A stretch of 64,000 nucleotides of DNA from Brevundimonas sp. (GCA_016742215.1 JACVCC010000002.1:216001-280000), one strand, 5' to 3'. Positions 17,687-27,447 are shown, numbered from the stretch's first letter. Notes: generated from the letters alone by a model not told the origin. Numbers and translations are program-made.

Positions 17687-17797
17687 ATGTCCATGCCAGT
17701 CGAACAGCCCGCGACGCGCCGCCCCAGCCTGATGGTCTATGGGCTGATGATCGTCATCGCCTGCTGCCTGCCGGCCCTGCTGCTGGCTGGCATCTAG
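17687..17797 (+). CDS. Possible 36-residue membrane microprotein
   Basis: An ATG at 17687 preceded by AGAGG begins MSMPVEQPATRRPSLMVYG and ends in one hydrophobic helix (LMIVIACCLPALLLAGI). Its stop lies three bases before the stop of the convergent lytic transglycosylase gene. There is no family match that I know. The good ribosome site and clean membrane helix support it; the small size does not. Confidence 0.4.
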   Translation: MSMPVEQPATRRPSLMVYGLMIVIACCLPALLLAGI

Positions 17798-17799
17798 CC

Positions 17800-19464
17800 T
17801 CAGCCGCCGGTCGTCGGGACCGAGGCTACTTCCATCGGCTGTGCCGGTGGCGGCGGAGGCGGAACATAGTCCAGCGCCAGCGGAACCCGCGTCGCCCCCG
17901 AGGCGACCGCGTCCAGCGTGTGCAGCGGGCGGCCGTTCATGCGCTGATAGATCCAGTAGGCCGCCACGACCTTCTCGACGTAGTCCCGCGCCTGCGGCAC
18001 GTCGATCGTCTCGATCAGAAGCAGGGGGTCTGCATCCGGGCCCAGCTTGCGCACCGCCGCCATCATCGGTCCCGGCCCGGCATTGTAGGACGCCGCCACG
18101 CGCAGCAGGTCGCCGTCGATGGCCGGCAGGGCGAGAACGCGATGGATGTAGGTCTGACCCAGGCGGGCGTTGATGTTCGGCTCGAACAGCCGCTCCGGTG
18201 AGCTGACGAAACCCCGGTCTCCGGTCATCTCCGCCGCGGTCGTCGGCATCACCTGCATAAGGCCATAGGCTCCGGCGCCGGAGCGGGCACGCGGATTGAA
18301 ACCGGTCTCCTTGCGGGCAATGGCGTAGACCAGCGAACGTTCGACCACGAAGCCGCCGTCCGGCTGGATGTCCGGCTGCGGATAGCGATCCGCGTCGATC
18401 CGGCGGGACTCGTTGTCGTTGCCGAAGACGCGCGGGCCGATGATCCGGCCCAGGGCGACCCACATCTGGCGGGCGCGGTCGGTTACGGCAGACCGCATTC
18501 CCGTCCGAAGCTCGTCGCGGGCGTCGCTGCGGCGGCCGATCTCCAGATAGGCCACGGTCCGGCGCGCGCGCGGGTCCTCCTGCAGGAAGGCTTCAAGCTC
18601 TTCGGCATCGACGCCGATCGGCTCGTCGGCGCTATACGACGCCCGTTGCAGGGTCGCCGCCTCATAGGCGGTGGGCCCCATGTTCAGGATCGTCGGTTCC
18701 TCGCCGAGCTGTCGCAGGGCGATCTGGCCGTAGAAGGTCGCCGGCCACTCGGCGGCGCGGCGCAGCAGAGGCTGGACGCGGTCCTGCTGGCTGGAACGAC
18801 CGGCGGAACGCGCGGCCCAGAAGGCGGCGCCGGCCCGAATCCAGCCGTCCTCGGTCGGATCGTCCAGCACGCGTTGGAAGGCGGTGGTCGCTGCGCCGTA
18901 TTCGCCGAGCCGATAGTTGGCCAGCCCGACCGTCCACCAGTCCCCGACCTCGTGGCCCAGCGCGACCGCGCCGGTCAGATCGTCCCGGTTCAGCGCGACC
19001 CGCGCGGCCTTCATCGGGTCGCCCTCGGTGTTCTGGCCGGCGGCCGACGCCGCGGCCCAGCTGCGGTTCGAGAACCGCGAAGGGCGACGCGGCTCCGGAG
19101 CGCCGTCCGGACGGCGACGCATGGCCAGATTGTAGGCCCGGTCGGCCACGGGCAGGTCCGAGTAGTTCTCCAGCCAGGCGGCCAGTTCGTCGTAGGTCGC
19201 GGAATAGTCGGCGTGGAACAGGCGCTCGAACTCGACCTGACCCAGCAGGACGCGGTCCTGGGCCTGCATGGCCGAGGCGCGAGCGGCATCCAGATCGCCA
19301 CGGCGCAGGGCATCGAAAGCGGTGGTGTAGCTCAGTCGATCCGCAGCGCTCAGGGCCGTGGGCGCGCGGCGACCGTTCTCGTCGGCATGGGCCGCGCCCG
19401 CGATCGCGGACAGCACAATGGCCAGCGTCGGCGCGAGGATCGCGCGGCGGAAATTCACAGGCAC
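17800..19464 (-). CDS. Soluble lytic murein transglycosylase (Slt70-like)
   Basis: This ~554-residue periplasmic enzyme cleaves the MurNAc-GlcNAc bond of peptidoglycan. It has an export signal (RRAILAPTLAIVLSAIAGAAHA) and a long alpha-superhelical middle region. The SLT domain has YAIARKETGFNPRARSGAGA, in which Glu is catalytic, then YGLMQVMPTTAAEM and AASYNAGPGPM. The GTG at 19464 is preferred, with a G-rich tract just upstream; a second GTG lies two codons on, and an ATG 35 codons earlier would bury the signal. The order (superhelix then SLT) matches family 1A. Confidence 0.9.
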   Translation of the reverse strand: MPVNFRRAILAPTLAIVLSAIAGAAHADENGRRAPTALSAADRLSYTTAFDALRRGDLDAARASAMQAQDRVLLGQVEFERLFHADYSATYDELAAWLENYSDLPVADRAYNLAMRRRPDGAPEPRRPSRFSNRSWAAASAAGQNTEGDPMKAARVALNRDDLTGAVALGHEVGDWWTVGLANYRLGEYGAATTAFQRVLDDPTEDGWIRAGAAFWAARSAGRSSQQDRVQPLLRRAAEWPATFYGQIALRQLGEEPTILNMGPTAYEAATLQRASYSADEPIGVDAEELEAFLQEDPRARRTVAYLEIGRRSDARDELRTGMRSAVTDRARQMWVALGRIIGPRVFGNDNESRRIDADRYPQPDIQPDGGFVVERSLVYAIARKETGFNPRARSGAGAYGLMQVMPTTAAEMTGDRGFVSSPERLFEPNINARLGQTYIHRVLALPAIDGDLLRVAASYNAGPGPMMAAVRKLGPDADPLLLIETIDVPQARDYVEKVVAAYWIYQRMNGRPLHTLDAVASGATRVPLALDYVPPPPPPAQPMEVASVPTTGG

Positions 19465-19599
19465 TGAGGCGGCCCCCCTGAGAGCGGCGGATCGTCCCGA
19501 AGTGATCCGTGTGCCGCTGTTCGTTCGGTCGTCAGGCCAGAAAGGCGCCACGCCCCCGACCCATGTCAAGATTTCCCCGATTTTTGGGGCGGTTTTGAG

Positions 19600-20406
19600 T
19601 CAGTCCGATGAACGAGCTTGGCCGTCGGATTCGAGCTTGGCCGCCAGCTCCAGCAGGTCGCCCCACACCGCCTTCTTGGCCATCGGCGTGCGCAGCAGGA
19701 AGGCGGGATGCAGGGTCGGCATGACCGGCGCGGAGACGTTCCCCTCGGCCAGTCGCCATTCCTTCCACTGCCCGCGCAGCTTCATGATGCCCTCATCTGC
19801 CGACAGGACCGACTTCGACGAGGCTGCGCCCAGCAGCAGGACGACCTTCGGCTGCAACAGGGCGAAGGTCCGCTCCAGGAAGGGCATGCAGGCGGCCTGC
19901 TCGGCCGGCGTTGGCGTCCGGTTGCCCGGCGGCCGCCAGTAGACGGTGTTGGTGATGAAGACCCGGCCCTCCAGCCCGGCTTCGCGCAGCATCCGGTCCA
20001 GCAACTGGCCGGCCTTGCCGACGAACGGCTGGCCGCGCTGGTCCTCTTCCGCCCCGGGACCCTCGCCGACAATCAGCACCGGCGCCTGCGGATTGCCTCG
20101 TGCGAACACCGCCTGCCGCGCACCCATCCCTTTCAGCGGGCAGCCGTCGAAGCCGGCAATGGCCGCGGCCAGTTCGTCCAGTGTGTTCGCGCCGGCCGCA
20201 AGCCGTCGCGCCTCGGCCGCGGCATCGCCGGTCGCGGGAGCAGCCACCACTGACGCCGTCGCCTTCGCCACCGCCTTGACCGCCGGGGGCGGCGCGACAT
20301 GGGTGCGGTCGACCGGCACGTCGCCGTAGCAGGCGTCCACGCCCGCATCGCGCCAGAAGGCGAGCAGGCTTTCGGTCGAGGCGCTGTCGGAAAGGGCGGG
20401 AGTCAT
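19600..20406 (-). CDS. Family 4 uracil-DNA glycosylase
   Basis: The 268-residue enzyme removes uracil from DNA. The catalytic core starts VLIVGEGPGAEEDQRGQPFV (motif A with G-E-G-P-G-x-x-E-D) and GKAGQLLDRML, and ends MPTLHPAFLLR (motif B, H-P-(A/S)). ITNTVYWRPPGNRTP precedes AACMPFLE, and GCPLKGMG carries another Cys; these Cys residues suit the [4Fe-4S] cluster of family 4. The N-terminal ~90 residues are an Ala/Pro-rich extension common in alphaproteobacterial members. The ATG at 20406 is the first in a plausible position; it is divergent from the ETF oxidoreductase gene. Confidence 0.9.
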   Translation of the reverse strand: MTPALSDSASTESLLAFWRDAGVDACYGDVPVDRTHVAPPPAVKAVAKATASVVAAPATGDAAAEARRLAAGANTLDELAAAIAGFDGCPLKGMGARQAVFARGNPQAPVLIVGEGPGAEEDQRGQPFVGKAGQLLDRMLREAGLEGRVFITNTVYWRPPGNRTPTPAEQAACMPFLERTFALLQPKVVLLLGAASSKSVLSADEGIMKLRGQWKEWRLAEGNVSAPVMPTLHPAFLLRTPMAKKAVWGDLLELAAKLESDGQARSSD

Positions 20407-20504
20407 CACGGTCCGCACAGGGATAGTCCTTGACCGACCTCGCGTCACCTTCGGATAAGGCGCATAAGCAAGAGACCACAACGACGACGAGGGAATTCAG
20501 GGGC

Positions 20505-22262
20505 ATGGCTGAAGTCGAGATCGAAGGCGGCGCGACCAACGCCTGGCAGGAAGCCGTCATCGACAAGCTGCCCCCGGCCGAAGCCCTTGCGGGCGTCGAG
20601 CGCGAAGTCATGGAGTATGACGTCGTCATCGTCGGCGGCGGCCCCGCTGGCCTCTCGGCCGCCATTCGCCTGAAGCAGCGGGCGGAAAAGGACGGCAAGG
20701 ACATCAGCGTCGCCGTGCTGGAGAAGTCAGCCGAGATCGGCGGCCACATCCTGTCCGGCGCCGTGATCGACCCCCGCGCCCTGAACGAGCTGTTCCCCGA
20801 CTGGAAGGAACGCGGCGCGCCCCTCGAGACCCCGGTCACGAAGGATCGCTTCCTGGTGCTGGGTCCGGCAGGCGAGGTCTCGCTGCCGATGTTCGCCTTC
20901 CCGCCGTTCATGCACAATCACGGCTGCTACATCGCCTCGCTGGGCAATGTGACCCGCTGGCTGGCCGAGCAGGCCGAGGCCATGGGCGTCGAGGTTTATC
21001 CGGGCATGGCCGCGAGCCACGTCGTCTGGGACGAACCCGAAGGTCGGGTGAAGGGCGTCGTCGCCGGCGTCTTCGGCATCGACCGCGAGGGCAAGCCGAC
21101 CGGGGAGTTCCAGCCCGGCATCGAACTGCATGGCAAATACGTCTTCATCGCCGAGGGCGTGCGCGGCTCGCTGGCCAAGACCATCATGGCCCGCCACAAC
21201 CTGTGCGACGACGCCGAACCGCAGAAGTTCGGCATCGGCATCAAGGAGCTGTGGCAGGTCCCGGCCGACAAGCACCAGCCGGGCCTGGCCCAGCACACGA
21301 CCGGCTGGCCGCTGGACGAGTTCACCGGCGGCGGCAGCTTCATGTACCACTTCGGGGACCGTTACGTGGCCATCGGCTACGTCGTGCACCTGAACTACAA
21401 GAACCCGCACCTGTCGCCGTTCGACGAGTTCCAGCGCTTCAAGCACCACCCGGCGGTGGCCGAGCATCTGGAGGGCGGCACGCGCGTCTCCTACGGCGCC
21501 CGCGCCATCACCGAGGGCGGCTTCCAGTCGGTGCCGAAACTGGCCTTCCCGGGCGGCGCCCTGATCGGTTGCTCTGCCGGCTTCGTGAACGTCCCGCGCA
21601 TCAAGGGCAGCCACAACGCCATGAAGACGGGCATGCTGGCCGCCGACGCCGCCTATGACGCCGTCATGGACGGCCGCTCGGGCGATCGTCTGGACGCTTA
21701 CCAGACCGCCTATGAGAAGAGCTGGGTCTACAAGGAACTGAAGCTCGTCCGGAACGCCAAACCCCTGCTGTCGAAGCTGGGCACGACGTTCGGTGGCGCG
21801 TTCGGCCTGTTCGACATGTGGGTCCAGACCGTGACCGGCGGCTTCTCCTTCTTTGGCACGATGAAGCACGGCAAGACCGACGCCGCCTCGACCGGCAAGG
21901 CCGCCGACCACAAGCCGATCGCCTATCCCAAGCCGGACGGAAAGCTGTCGTTCGACAAGCTGTCGTCGGTCTTCATCTCGAACACCAACCATGCCGAGGA
22001 CCAGCCGGCGCACCTGAAGTTGCTGGACCCTTCCGTGCCGATCCGCGTGAACCTGCCGAAGTTTGGTGAGCCGGCCCGGCTCTACTGCCCGGCGGGCGTC
22101 TACGAAGTGCTGTACGACGAGGACGGCAAGTCGAACCCGCGGTTCCAGATCAATGCCCAGAACTGCGTCCACTGCAAAACCTGCGACATCAAGGATCCGT
22201 CGCAGAACATCGTGTGGACCACGCCGGAAGGTGCGGGCGGACCGAACTATCCGAATATGTGA
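20505..22262 (+). CDS. Electron-transfer flavoprotein-ubiquinone oxidoreductase
   Basis: This 585-residue inner-membrane-associated flavoprotein moves electrons from ETF to ubiquinone during fatty- and amino-acid oxidation. DVVIVGGGPAGLSAAIRLKQ is the FAD-binding fold, and GCSAGFVNVPRIKGSHNAMK is the conserved second FAD segment. The C-terminal ferredoxin-like part has CPAGVYEVLYDEDG with NCVHCKTCDIKDPSQNI, supplying four Cys for the [4Fe-4S] cluster. The ATG at 20505 follows an AG-rich site; an in-frame TTG at 20430 could add 25 residues. Confidence 0.96.
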   Translation: MAEVEIEGGATNAWQEAVIDKLPPAEALAGVEREVMEYDVVIVGGGPAGLSAAIRLKQRAEKDGKDISVAVLEKSAEIGGHILSGAVIDPRALNELFPDWKERGAPLETPVTKDRFLVLGPAGEVSLPMFAFPPFMHNHGCYIASLGNVTRWLAEQAEAMGVEVYPGMAASHVVWDEPEGRVKGVVAGVFGIDREGKPTGEFQPGIELHGKYVFIAEGVRGSLAKTIMARHNLCDDAEPQKFGIGIKELWQVPADKHQPGLAQHTTGWPLDEFTGGGSFMYHFGDRYVAIGYVVHLNYKNPHLSPFDEFQRFKHHPAVAEHLEGGTRVSYGARAITEGGFQSVPKLAFPGGALIGCSAGFVNVPRIKGSHNAMKTGMLAADAAYDAVMDGRSGDRLDAYQTAYEKSWVYKELKLVRNAKPLLSKLGTTFGGAFGLFDMWVQTVTGGFSFFGTMKHGKTDAASTGKAADHKPIAYPKPDGKLSFDKLSSVFISNTNHAEDQPAHLKLLDPSVPIRVNLPKFGEPARLYCPAGVYEVLYDEDGKSNPRFQINAQNCVHCKTCDIKDPSQNIVWTTPEGAGGPNYPNM

Positions 22263-22327
22263 CGAAAACGGTCAGGCGCGGGCGAGGGGCCTTGTCGGCG
22301 CCTCATAAAGCGGAAAAGGTCGGCGTC

Positions 22328-24175
22328 ATGCGTCACGCCTCTCTCCGCCTCGTCCTGACTGCCAGCGTCGCCCTGATCGCGCTTCCCGCCTTCGCTCAGG
22401 AGGCTCCGGTCGTCGTGCCCGCGCCTCAGGAAGGCGCGCCGGCGGTGATCATCGAGGATCCGAACGCGCCACCCGAGGCGCTGCCTGCGGAGGTGCCGAC
22501 CGAGGAGCCCGTCGCCGAGCCCGAGGCCCCTGCACCGCCGATCCCGGCCGTCTGGGCGCCGGTTCCGACCGATGCCCAGGGCAATTCGGCGTACGGCCTC
22601 TACCTGTCGGGCCGCGTGGCTGCGATCCGCGGCGATCGCGCCGAAGCGGCGGAACTCCTGACCCGCAGTCAGGCCCTGACGCCCGAACAGCCGGCGCTCG
22701 GCGATCACGCCTTCCGCGAAGGACTGTTCGCCGGTGACCTCGACGCCGTCGTCCGCCTGACGCCGACAGTCCAGGAAACGCCGCTGCTGGCCGAGACCGG
22801 CCGCATCATCAATGTGGTGCAGACGCTCGCGCGCGGCGACGGCCGCGCCGCATATCGGGCGCTCCAGAACCAGCCCTTCGTTCCGCCCTTCGCCCACATC
22901 GCCCGCTATCTGACACCAGCCGTCGCCCTGGCCGCCGGCGACCTCGACACCGCGCTGGCTCCGGTCGAGTCGACCCAGAACGGGGCCGAAACCCTGATCC
23001 TCAAGCTGGAACGGGCCCGCGCGCTCGAAACCCGCCGTCGTCACGACGAGGCCGATCAGGAGTACCAGTCCCTGATGGCCCTGCCGGGCGGCGCCCAGCT
23101 GTTCGGGGTCGACTATGGCGAATTCCTCGAGCGCCGCCGCCGCCGTGACGACGCCATCGCTATCTATGAGCAGGCCCTGAACGGCCAGCAGGGCGAGATC
23201 CGCCTGCTGACGGCCCTGCAGCGTGTCCGGGCCAACGGACGCGCACCGACCTTGCCGACGCCGCAGCAGACGGCCTCGGACGCCCTTCAGTTCGCCGCGA
23301 TCTGGACCACCCACGACGAGGCGCACGAGCTGTCGGTCATCTATCTGCGCATGGCGCAGAGCCTCGCGCCCGGCGACCTGGTCTCCCTGCGCCTCGGCCA
23401 CGCCCTTGCGGCGGCCCAGCAGGAAGGCCCTGCGCGGCAGGTCTTCGCCGGCATCAGCCAGGCCGACCCGGTCCTGTACGCGGGCGCCCAGTACAATCTG
23501 GCGCAGAGCTGGCAGCGCGAGGAAAACGGAGAGCAGGCGATCGCCGCCCTGCGCCGCGCCGACGCCGCCGTGCCCGACCAGCTTCTGGTCCAGCACGGCC
23601 TCGCCGCCCAGCTGATCGCTCTGGAGCGGAACGGTGAGGCGCTTGAGGTGCTGAACCGGCCGTCGATGAACGGGGCGAACCAGCCCGGTCCGGTACGCTT
23701 CCTGCGCGGCGCCGCTTTGGAGCGTCTGGGCCGCATCGACGAGGCCGAGACGGAGCTCTGGACCGCTCTCCAGACCAGCCCGGAAGACCCGATGATGCTG
23801 AATCATCTCGGCTATCTCTGGGTCGACAGCGGCCGTCGGGTCGAGCAGGGCGCGGAAATGATCGCCCGCGCCCACGCCGCCGATCCCGAGAACGGCAACA
23901 TCCAGGACTCGCTCGGCTGGGCCCAGTTCCGTCAGGGCCAGTACGAGACCGCGGTGGAGACCCTCGAGGGCGCCGTCGCCAAGGAGCCCGCCAACGCCGA
24001 GATCGTGGACCATCTGGGCGACGCCTACTGGCAGGTCGGCCGCCGCCGCGAGGCCGAGTGGCAGTGGAGCCGGGTCCTGACCCTGGAGCCCGAAGCCGAA
24101 CGTCGCGCCGAGGTGCAGCAGAAGCTCGAGGACGGCCTGCCGGTCCAGATCCCGGTCACCGGCGCCCGGCCCTGA
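22328..24175 (+). CDS. Exported tetratricopeptide-repeat protein
   Basis: The 615-residue product has a Sec signal (MRHASLRLVLTASVALIALP-AFAQ) and a Pro/Glu/Ala-rich segment to about residue 75. Many TPR-type helix pairs follow, clearest in the C-terminal half (RIDEAETELWTALQTSPEDP, NHLGYLWVDSGRRVEQGAEM, DSLGWAQFRQGQYETAVETL). TPRs mediate protein contacts; this one would act in the periplasm or at the outer membrane. It lies 65 bases behind the ETF oxidoreductase gene and only two bases before ispE, so transcription with ispE is very likely. Confidence 0.88.
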   Translation: MRHASLRLVLTASVALIALPAFAQEAPVVVPAPQEGAPAVIIEDPNAPPEALPAEVPTEEPVAEPEAPAPPIPAVWAPVPTDAQGNSAYGLYLSGRVAAIRGDRAEAAELLTRSQALTPEQPALGDHAFREGLFAGDLDAVVRLTPTVQETPLLAETGRIINVVQTLARGDGRAAYRALQNQPFVPPFAHIARYLTPAVALAAGDLDTALAPVESTQNGAETLILKLERARALETRRRHDEADQEYQSLMALPGGAQLFGVDYGEFLERRRRRDDAIAIYEQALNGQQGEIRLLTALQRVRANGRAPTLPTPQQTASDALQFAAIWTTHDEAHELSVIYLRMAQSLAPGDLVSLRLGHALAAAQQEGPARQVFAGISQADPVLYAGAQYNLAQSWQREENGEQAIAALRRADAAVPDQLLVQHGLAAQLIALERNGEALEVLNRPSMNGANQPGPVRFLRGAALERLGRIDEAETELWTALQTSPEDPMMLNHLGYLWVDSGRRVEQGAEMIARAHAADPENGNIQDSLGWAQFRQGQYETAVETLEGAVAKEPANAEIVDHLGDAYWQVGRRREAEWQWSRVLTLEPEAERRAEVQQKLEDGLPVQIPVTGARP

Positions 24176-24177
24176 TC

Positions 24178-25044
24178 GTGGCGGACTCCGCCACCCTCGC
24201 GCCCGCCAAGGTCAATCTGTTCCTGCACGTCGGCCCTCTGGATGCCGACGGCTATCATCCGCTGGCCAGCCTGGTCGCCTTCGCCGACGTCGGAGACCGC
24301 ATCTCGGTGAAGCCCGCCGGCGGCCTGTCGCTGGCGGTTACCGGTCCTTTTGGCGAAGCGCTGGCGGCCGGAGCGGACAATCTCGTCTTGCGCGCCGTCC
24401 GCGCCCTGGGTGAAGCGGCCGGGATCGGCGAACCGGCGCTGGCCTTCACGCTCGACAAGCGCCTGCCGATTGCGGCCGGCCTCGGCGGCGGATCGTCGGA
24501 CGCCGGCGCCGCCCTGAAGCTGGCCCGCGATGCGCTTGGCCTGTCGCTGGATGATGACGCCCTCGCCGACATCGCGGGTCGGATCGGCGCTGACGGTCCG
24601 ATGTGCCTGCACGCCCGCGCCGCCTGGGCCGGGGGCAGGGGAGACCGCCTGCGTTTCGAGCCGGCCCTGCCGCCCCTGCCGGCGCTTCTGGTCAATCCCG
24701 GCGTGCCGTCCCCCACCGGCGCGGTCTATGGCGCCTACGACGCCGGCCTCCCCGCCGACGCAGACTTCCCGCCGCCGCCAGTCGACTGGTCGCCCGCTGC
24801 CGTCACCGGCTGGCTGGCGCGGCAGAGGAACGATCTTGAGGCTTCCGCTGTCGCCCTCTCGCCGGCCATCGGCGAGGCGCTGGCCACAGTCCGCGACCTG
24901 CCCGGCGCGCGTCTGACGCGGATGTCCGGCTCCGGCGCCACCGTCTTCGCCTTGTTCGACGATCTGGCGAGCGCCCGTGCCGCCGGTTCATTGCTGGCAA
25001 ATGCCCGGCCCGAATGGTGGATCGCGGCCGCCAGTCTGCGCTAG
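24178..25044 (+). CDS. ispE: 4-diphosphocytidyl-2-C-methyl-D-erythritol kinase
   Basis: This 288-residue GHMP kinase phosphorylates CDP-ME in the non-mevalonate isoprenoid pathway. LAPAKVNLFLHVGPLDADGY is the typical start, IAAGLGGGSSDAGAALKLAR the ATP-binding GHMP motif, and LTRMSGSGATVFALFDD the C-terminal motif 3. The GTG at 24178 is taken as start: it follows the TPR stop by two bases and puts the conserved start at residue ~6. Confidence 0.95.
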   Translation: MADSATLAPAKVNLFLHVGPLDADGYHPLASLVAFADVGDRISVKPAGGLSLAVTGPFGEALAAGADNLVLRAVRALGEAAGIGEPALAFTLDKRLPIAAGLGGGSSDAGAALKLARDALGLSLDDDALADIAGRIGADGPMCLHARAAWAGGRGDRLRFEPALPPLPALLVNPGVPSPTGAVYGAYDAGLPADADFPPPPVDWSPAAVTGWLARQRNDLEASAVALSPAIGEALATVRDLPGARLTRMSGSGATVFALFDDLASARAAGSLLANARPEWWIAAASLR

Positions 25045-25267
25045 ATCGGGTGGCGGCTCGGGCGAAGTTTGACGTCTGCCCGGCAATATAGTGAAGCTGC
25101 CATCAAATAGTCACTTAGCAGCCTTGGCCATTACTCTCCCGTTCATTGTGTAGTTCCGCAGTGGAACCGAACGGTATCGTCAGGGCTTGAACGCTGCAGT
25201 TCCGCTTATTGAGGCCGCGGCCTGACTCCCCTGCGCGGCTGTTCAATCCATGCACAGGGATACTGTC

Positions 25268-26311
25268 ATGCTTCGCACGAAACTTCTGACCGCTGCGGCC
25301 GCGACCGCTCTTCTGGCCGCGCCCGCCGCCTTCGCCCAGGACACCACCACGCAGCAGATGCCGCCGGCCGAACAGACCGCGCCGACGCCCCGGCCCGCCC
25401 CGGTTCCCGCACCGGCTCCGGCTCCCCAGGCAGCCCCGGCCCCGGCGCCCGCCCCGGCGGCGACGGCCGCTGCACCGGCCGTACAGGCCAACAATGTGAT
25501 CGACGTCCTCGCGGCGCAGGGCAACTTCACCACCCTGCTGGCCGCCCTCGACAGCGCCGGCCTGACCGACACGCTGCGCAGCCGCCCGGCGATCTCGATC
25601 TTCGCCCCGACCGACGAGGCGTTCGCCGCACTGCCTGAGGCCGAGCGCACGCGTCTGATGGATCCGGCCAATGCGGCCGAGCTGCGCAGCCTGCTGCTCT
25701 ATCACGTGATCGTCGCCGACGTTCAGTCCAGCCAGATCCAGGGCGCCCGCGGCGGTGTCGAGACCGCCGGGCGCGTTCAGGTCCTGCTCGACGGCACCGG
25801 CGAGTCGCTGAAGATCGACGGCGCCACCATCACCCAGGCCGACATCGATGCGTCGAACGGAGCTGTCTTCGCCATCGACAGGGTCCTGAACCCGGCGCAG
25901 TCGATGGCCGCCATGGGTGACGAGGAGACCGCGGCCGCCCCCGCCGCCCCTGCGGCTCCGGCAGCTCCCGCGGCCCCTGCTGCGACCGACGAGGCGCCCG
26001 CCGAAGCAAGCGTCCCGCCGCTGCCGGCCACCGAGTCCCCGTCGCCGGTCGCTCCGCCGTCGCCGGCCACCGCCACGCCGCCGGTTCCGAACGCGACGGG
26101 CATCACCGAGACCACCCGCCCGGCCTCTCCGGGCGCCACGGCCCCGAACGGCCAGCCTTCGGCTGTGACGACCACGGTCCAGTCGCCGCCGGTGCCGAAC
26201 CCGACTGACGGTCAGGTGGATGACGAAGAGGACGAGGCCAACCCGGCTCCGACCCCGGGACAGCCTGCGGCTCCGACTCCGCGACCGGCTCCGACACCGA
26301 CGCCCAACTGA
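25268..26311 (+). CDS. Exported fasciclin-domain protein with Pro/Ala-rich tail
   Basis: The 347-residue protein has a signal peptide (MLRTKLLTAAAATALLAAP-AAFAQ), a Pro/Ala linker and one FAS1 domain. The FAS1 domain includes NVIDVLAAQGNFTTLLAALD, ISIFAPTDEAFAALP, ELRSLLLYHVIVAD and ASNGAVFAIDRVL. From about residue 220 to the end it is a low-complexity Ala/Pro/Thr tail ending in PTPRPAPTPTPN. Such tails suggest wall-spanning or extended surface exposure. The ATG at 25268 has AGGGA upstream; an ATG six codons earlier is less likely. The preceding ~220 bases hold no gene. Confidence 0.88.
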   Translation: MLRTKLLTAAAATALLAAPAAFAQDTTTQQMPPAEQTAPTPRPAPVPAPAPAPQAAPAPAPAPAATAAAPAVQANNVIDVLAAQGNFTTLLAALDSAGLTDTLRSRPAISIFAPTDEAFAALPEAERTRLMDPANAAELRSLLLYHVIVADVQSSQIQGARGGVETAGRVQVLLDGTGESLKIDGATITQADIDASNGAVFAIDRVLNPAQSMAAMGDEETAAAPAAPAAPAAPAAPAATDEAPAEASVPPLPATESPSPVAPPSPATATPPVPNATGITETTRPASPGATAPNGQPSAVTTTVQSPPVPNPTDGQVDDEEDEANPAPTPGQPAAPTPRPAPTPTPN

Positions 26312-26338
26312 CCCTCCCGGGCAGCAGGCGTAACTGAG

Positions 26339-26364
26339 GCGACGGGCTCCGGCCCGTCGTCTTT
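26339..26364 (+). terminator. Intrinsic terminator after the fasciclin gene
   Basis: GACGGGC and GCCCGTC arms (26341-26358) make a strong stem with a 4-base loop, followed by GTCTTTGTG. It sits 28 bases behind the fasciclin stop. Confidence 0.7.
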
Positions 26365-26414
26365 GTGCGTTCAGCTTAACCGTCGGCAAACCGGCGTCGT
26401 GCAATGCTCCGGAC

Positions 26415-27335
26415 ATGGAAACGCTCACGCCCGCCCACATCGCCGCGTTCGAGGCCGTTCTGAACCGTGTTCCGGCCGAGGATCGCGCCCGCCTTCACGC
26501 CCTGAAGGACGCAGCCGCGGCCGCTGCCGCCGCGTCCGCGCCGCACTGGGACTTCGACCAGCCTGGCCATCGCGCGGAGGAGGCCCTGCAGGCCGCCTTC
26601 GGCCCGGCCCTGACCGATGATCATCGCCGGGCGTTGGTGGCCATCTGGGCGCTGGAGATGCCGGCCCGCGTGCCCGCCGCCGACCTGCCGATGGCGTCGC
26701 TGGAGCTGTATCCCGAGTGGATCGGCCGCCTCGCCGCCTTCCTGACCGAGGGCGCGAACCCTTACGACCGCGACTTCTGGGCCAAGGACGTCCGCATCTC
26801 GCTGGTGCTCAGCGTGCCCGGCGCCCGCACCCAGATGATCGATCTCTCTTCGCCGATGGGACCCGGTCAGATCCTGCGCCACGCCCGCGAGGGCTGGGGC
26901 TGGTCGGTGATTCCGGCCTACGCCGCCGCGCAATCGTGGAAGCCGTGGCTGGAGGTTCACACCGAGAGCCGCGAACTGTCCGACTTCAACGAGGCTGGCT
27001 GGGATCGCGCCTGGGCCACCGCGGCCGAAATCCTCAAACGCCGCCCGGAGATGGCCGGCATGCTGGGCTCCAGCTGGTTCTACGATCCGCCGCTGGAGCA
27101 GATCAGCCCACGTCTCGCCTATCTTCGCGTCAATCCGCTGAAGCACGGGGCCTTCCTGATCCATCAGGGGCCCGGCGACATCCACACCGAACGCGCCGCC
27201 ACCTCTTCGCCGACCCGGAAGGCCCTGATCGAGGCTGGCGAATACACCGCCCGCTCGTGGATCGTGGCGTGGCCCCGTGCGGCGCTGATCAAATGGGCGG
27301 ACGGCCGGAAGGCGGAGTTGGCGAAAGCCGCCTGA
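26415..27335 (+). CDS. Conserved hypothetical protein
   Basis: I do not recognise the family. The 306-residue product has no signal or membrane segment and is rich in Trp (AREGWGWSVIPAYAAAQSWK, GSSWFYDPPLEQISPRLAYL). The pattern of Asp/Arg/Trp residues in LSDFNEAGWDRAWATAAEIL suggests a folded, cytosolic protein, and the codon use matches its neighbours. It stands alone between the fasciclin terminator and a convergent deacetylase gene, so context gives no hint of role. Confidence 0.7.
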   Translation: METLTPAHIAAFEAVLNRVPAEDRARLHALKDAAAAAAAASAPHWDFDQPGHRAEEALQAAFGPALTDDHRRALVAIWALEMPARVPAADLPMASLELYPEWIGRLAAFLTEGANPYDRDFWAKDVRISLVLSVPGARTQMIDLSSPMGPGQILRHAREGWGWSVIPAYAAAQSWKPWLEVHTESRELSDFNEAGWDRAWATAAEILKRRPEMAGMLGSSWFYDPPLEQISPRLAYLRVNPLKHGAFLIHQGPGDIHTERAATSSPTRKALIEAGEYTARSWIVAWPRAALIKWADGRKAELAKAA

Positions 27336-27447
27336 GACGTCCGACACGACCATTTCTGACGCATCACACGCCTACGATGCGCGCATGGTTATTGCTCACG
27401 AGAGAATATCCGGACGACTCGCACGCGTTGTTCCGAAGCCGGCTATT

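Noticed and set aside
20727..24013. Long minus-strand frames opposite the ETF oxidoreductase and TPR genes
   Set aside because: They mirror well-identified plus-strand genes and have no family-like motifs.
25045..25267. An EcfG-type (GGAAC...CGTT) promoter before the second fasciclin gene
   Set aside because: GGAAC occurs, but no CGTT lies 16-17 bases after it.
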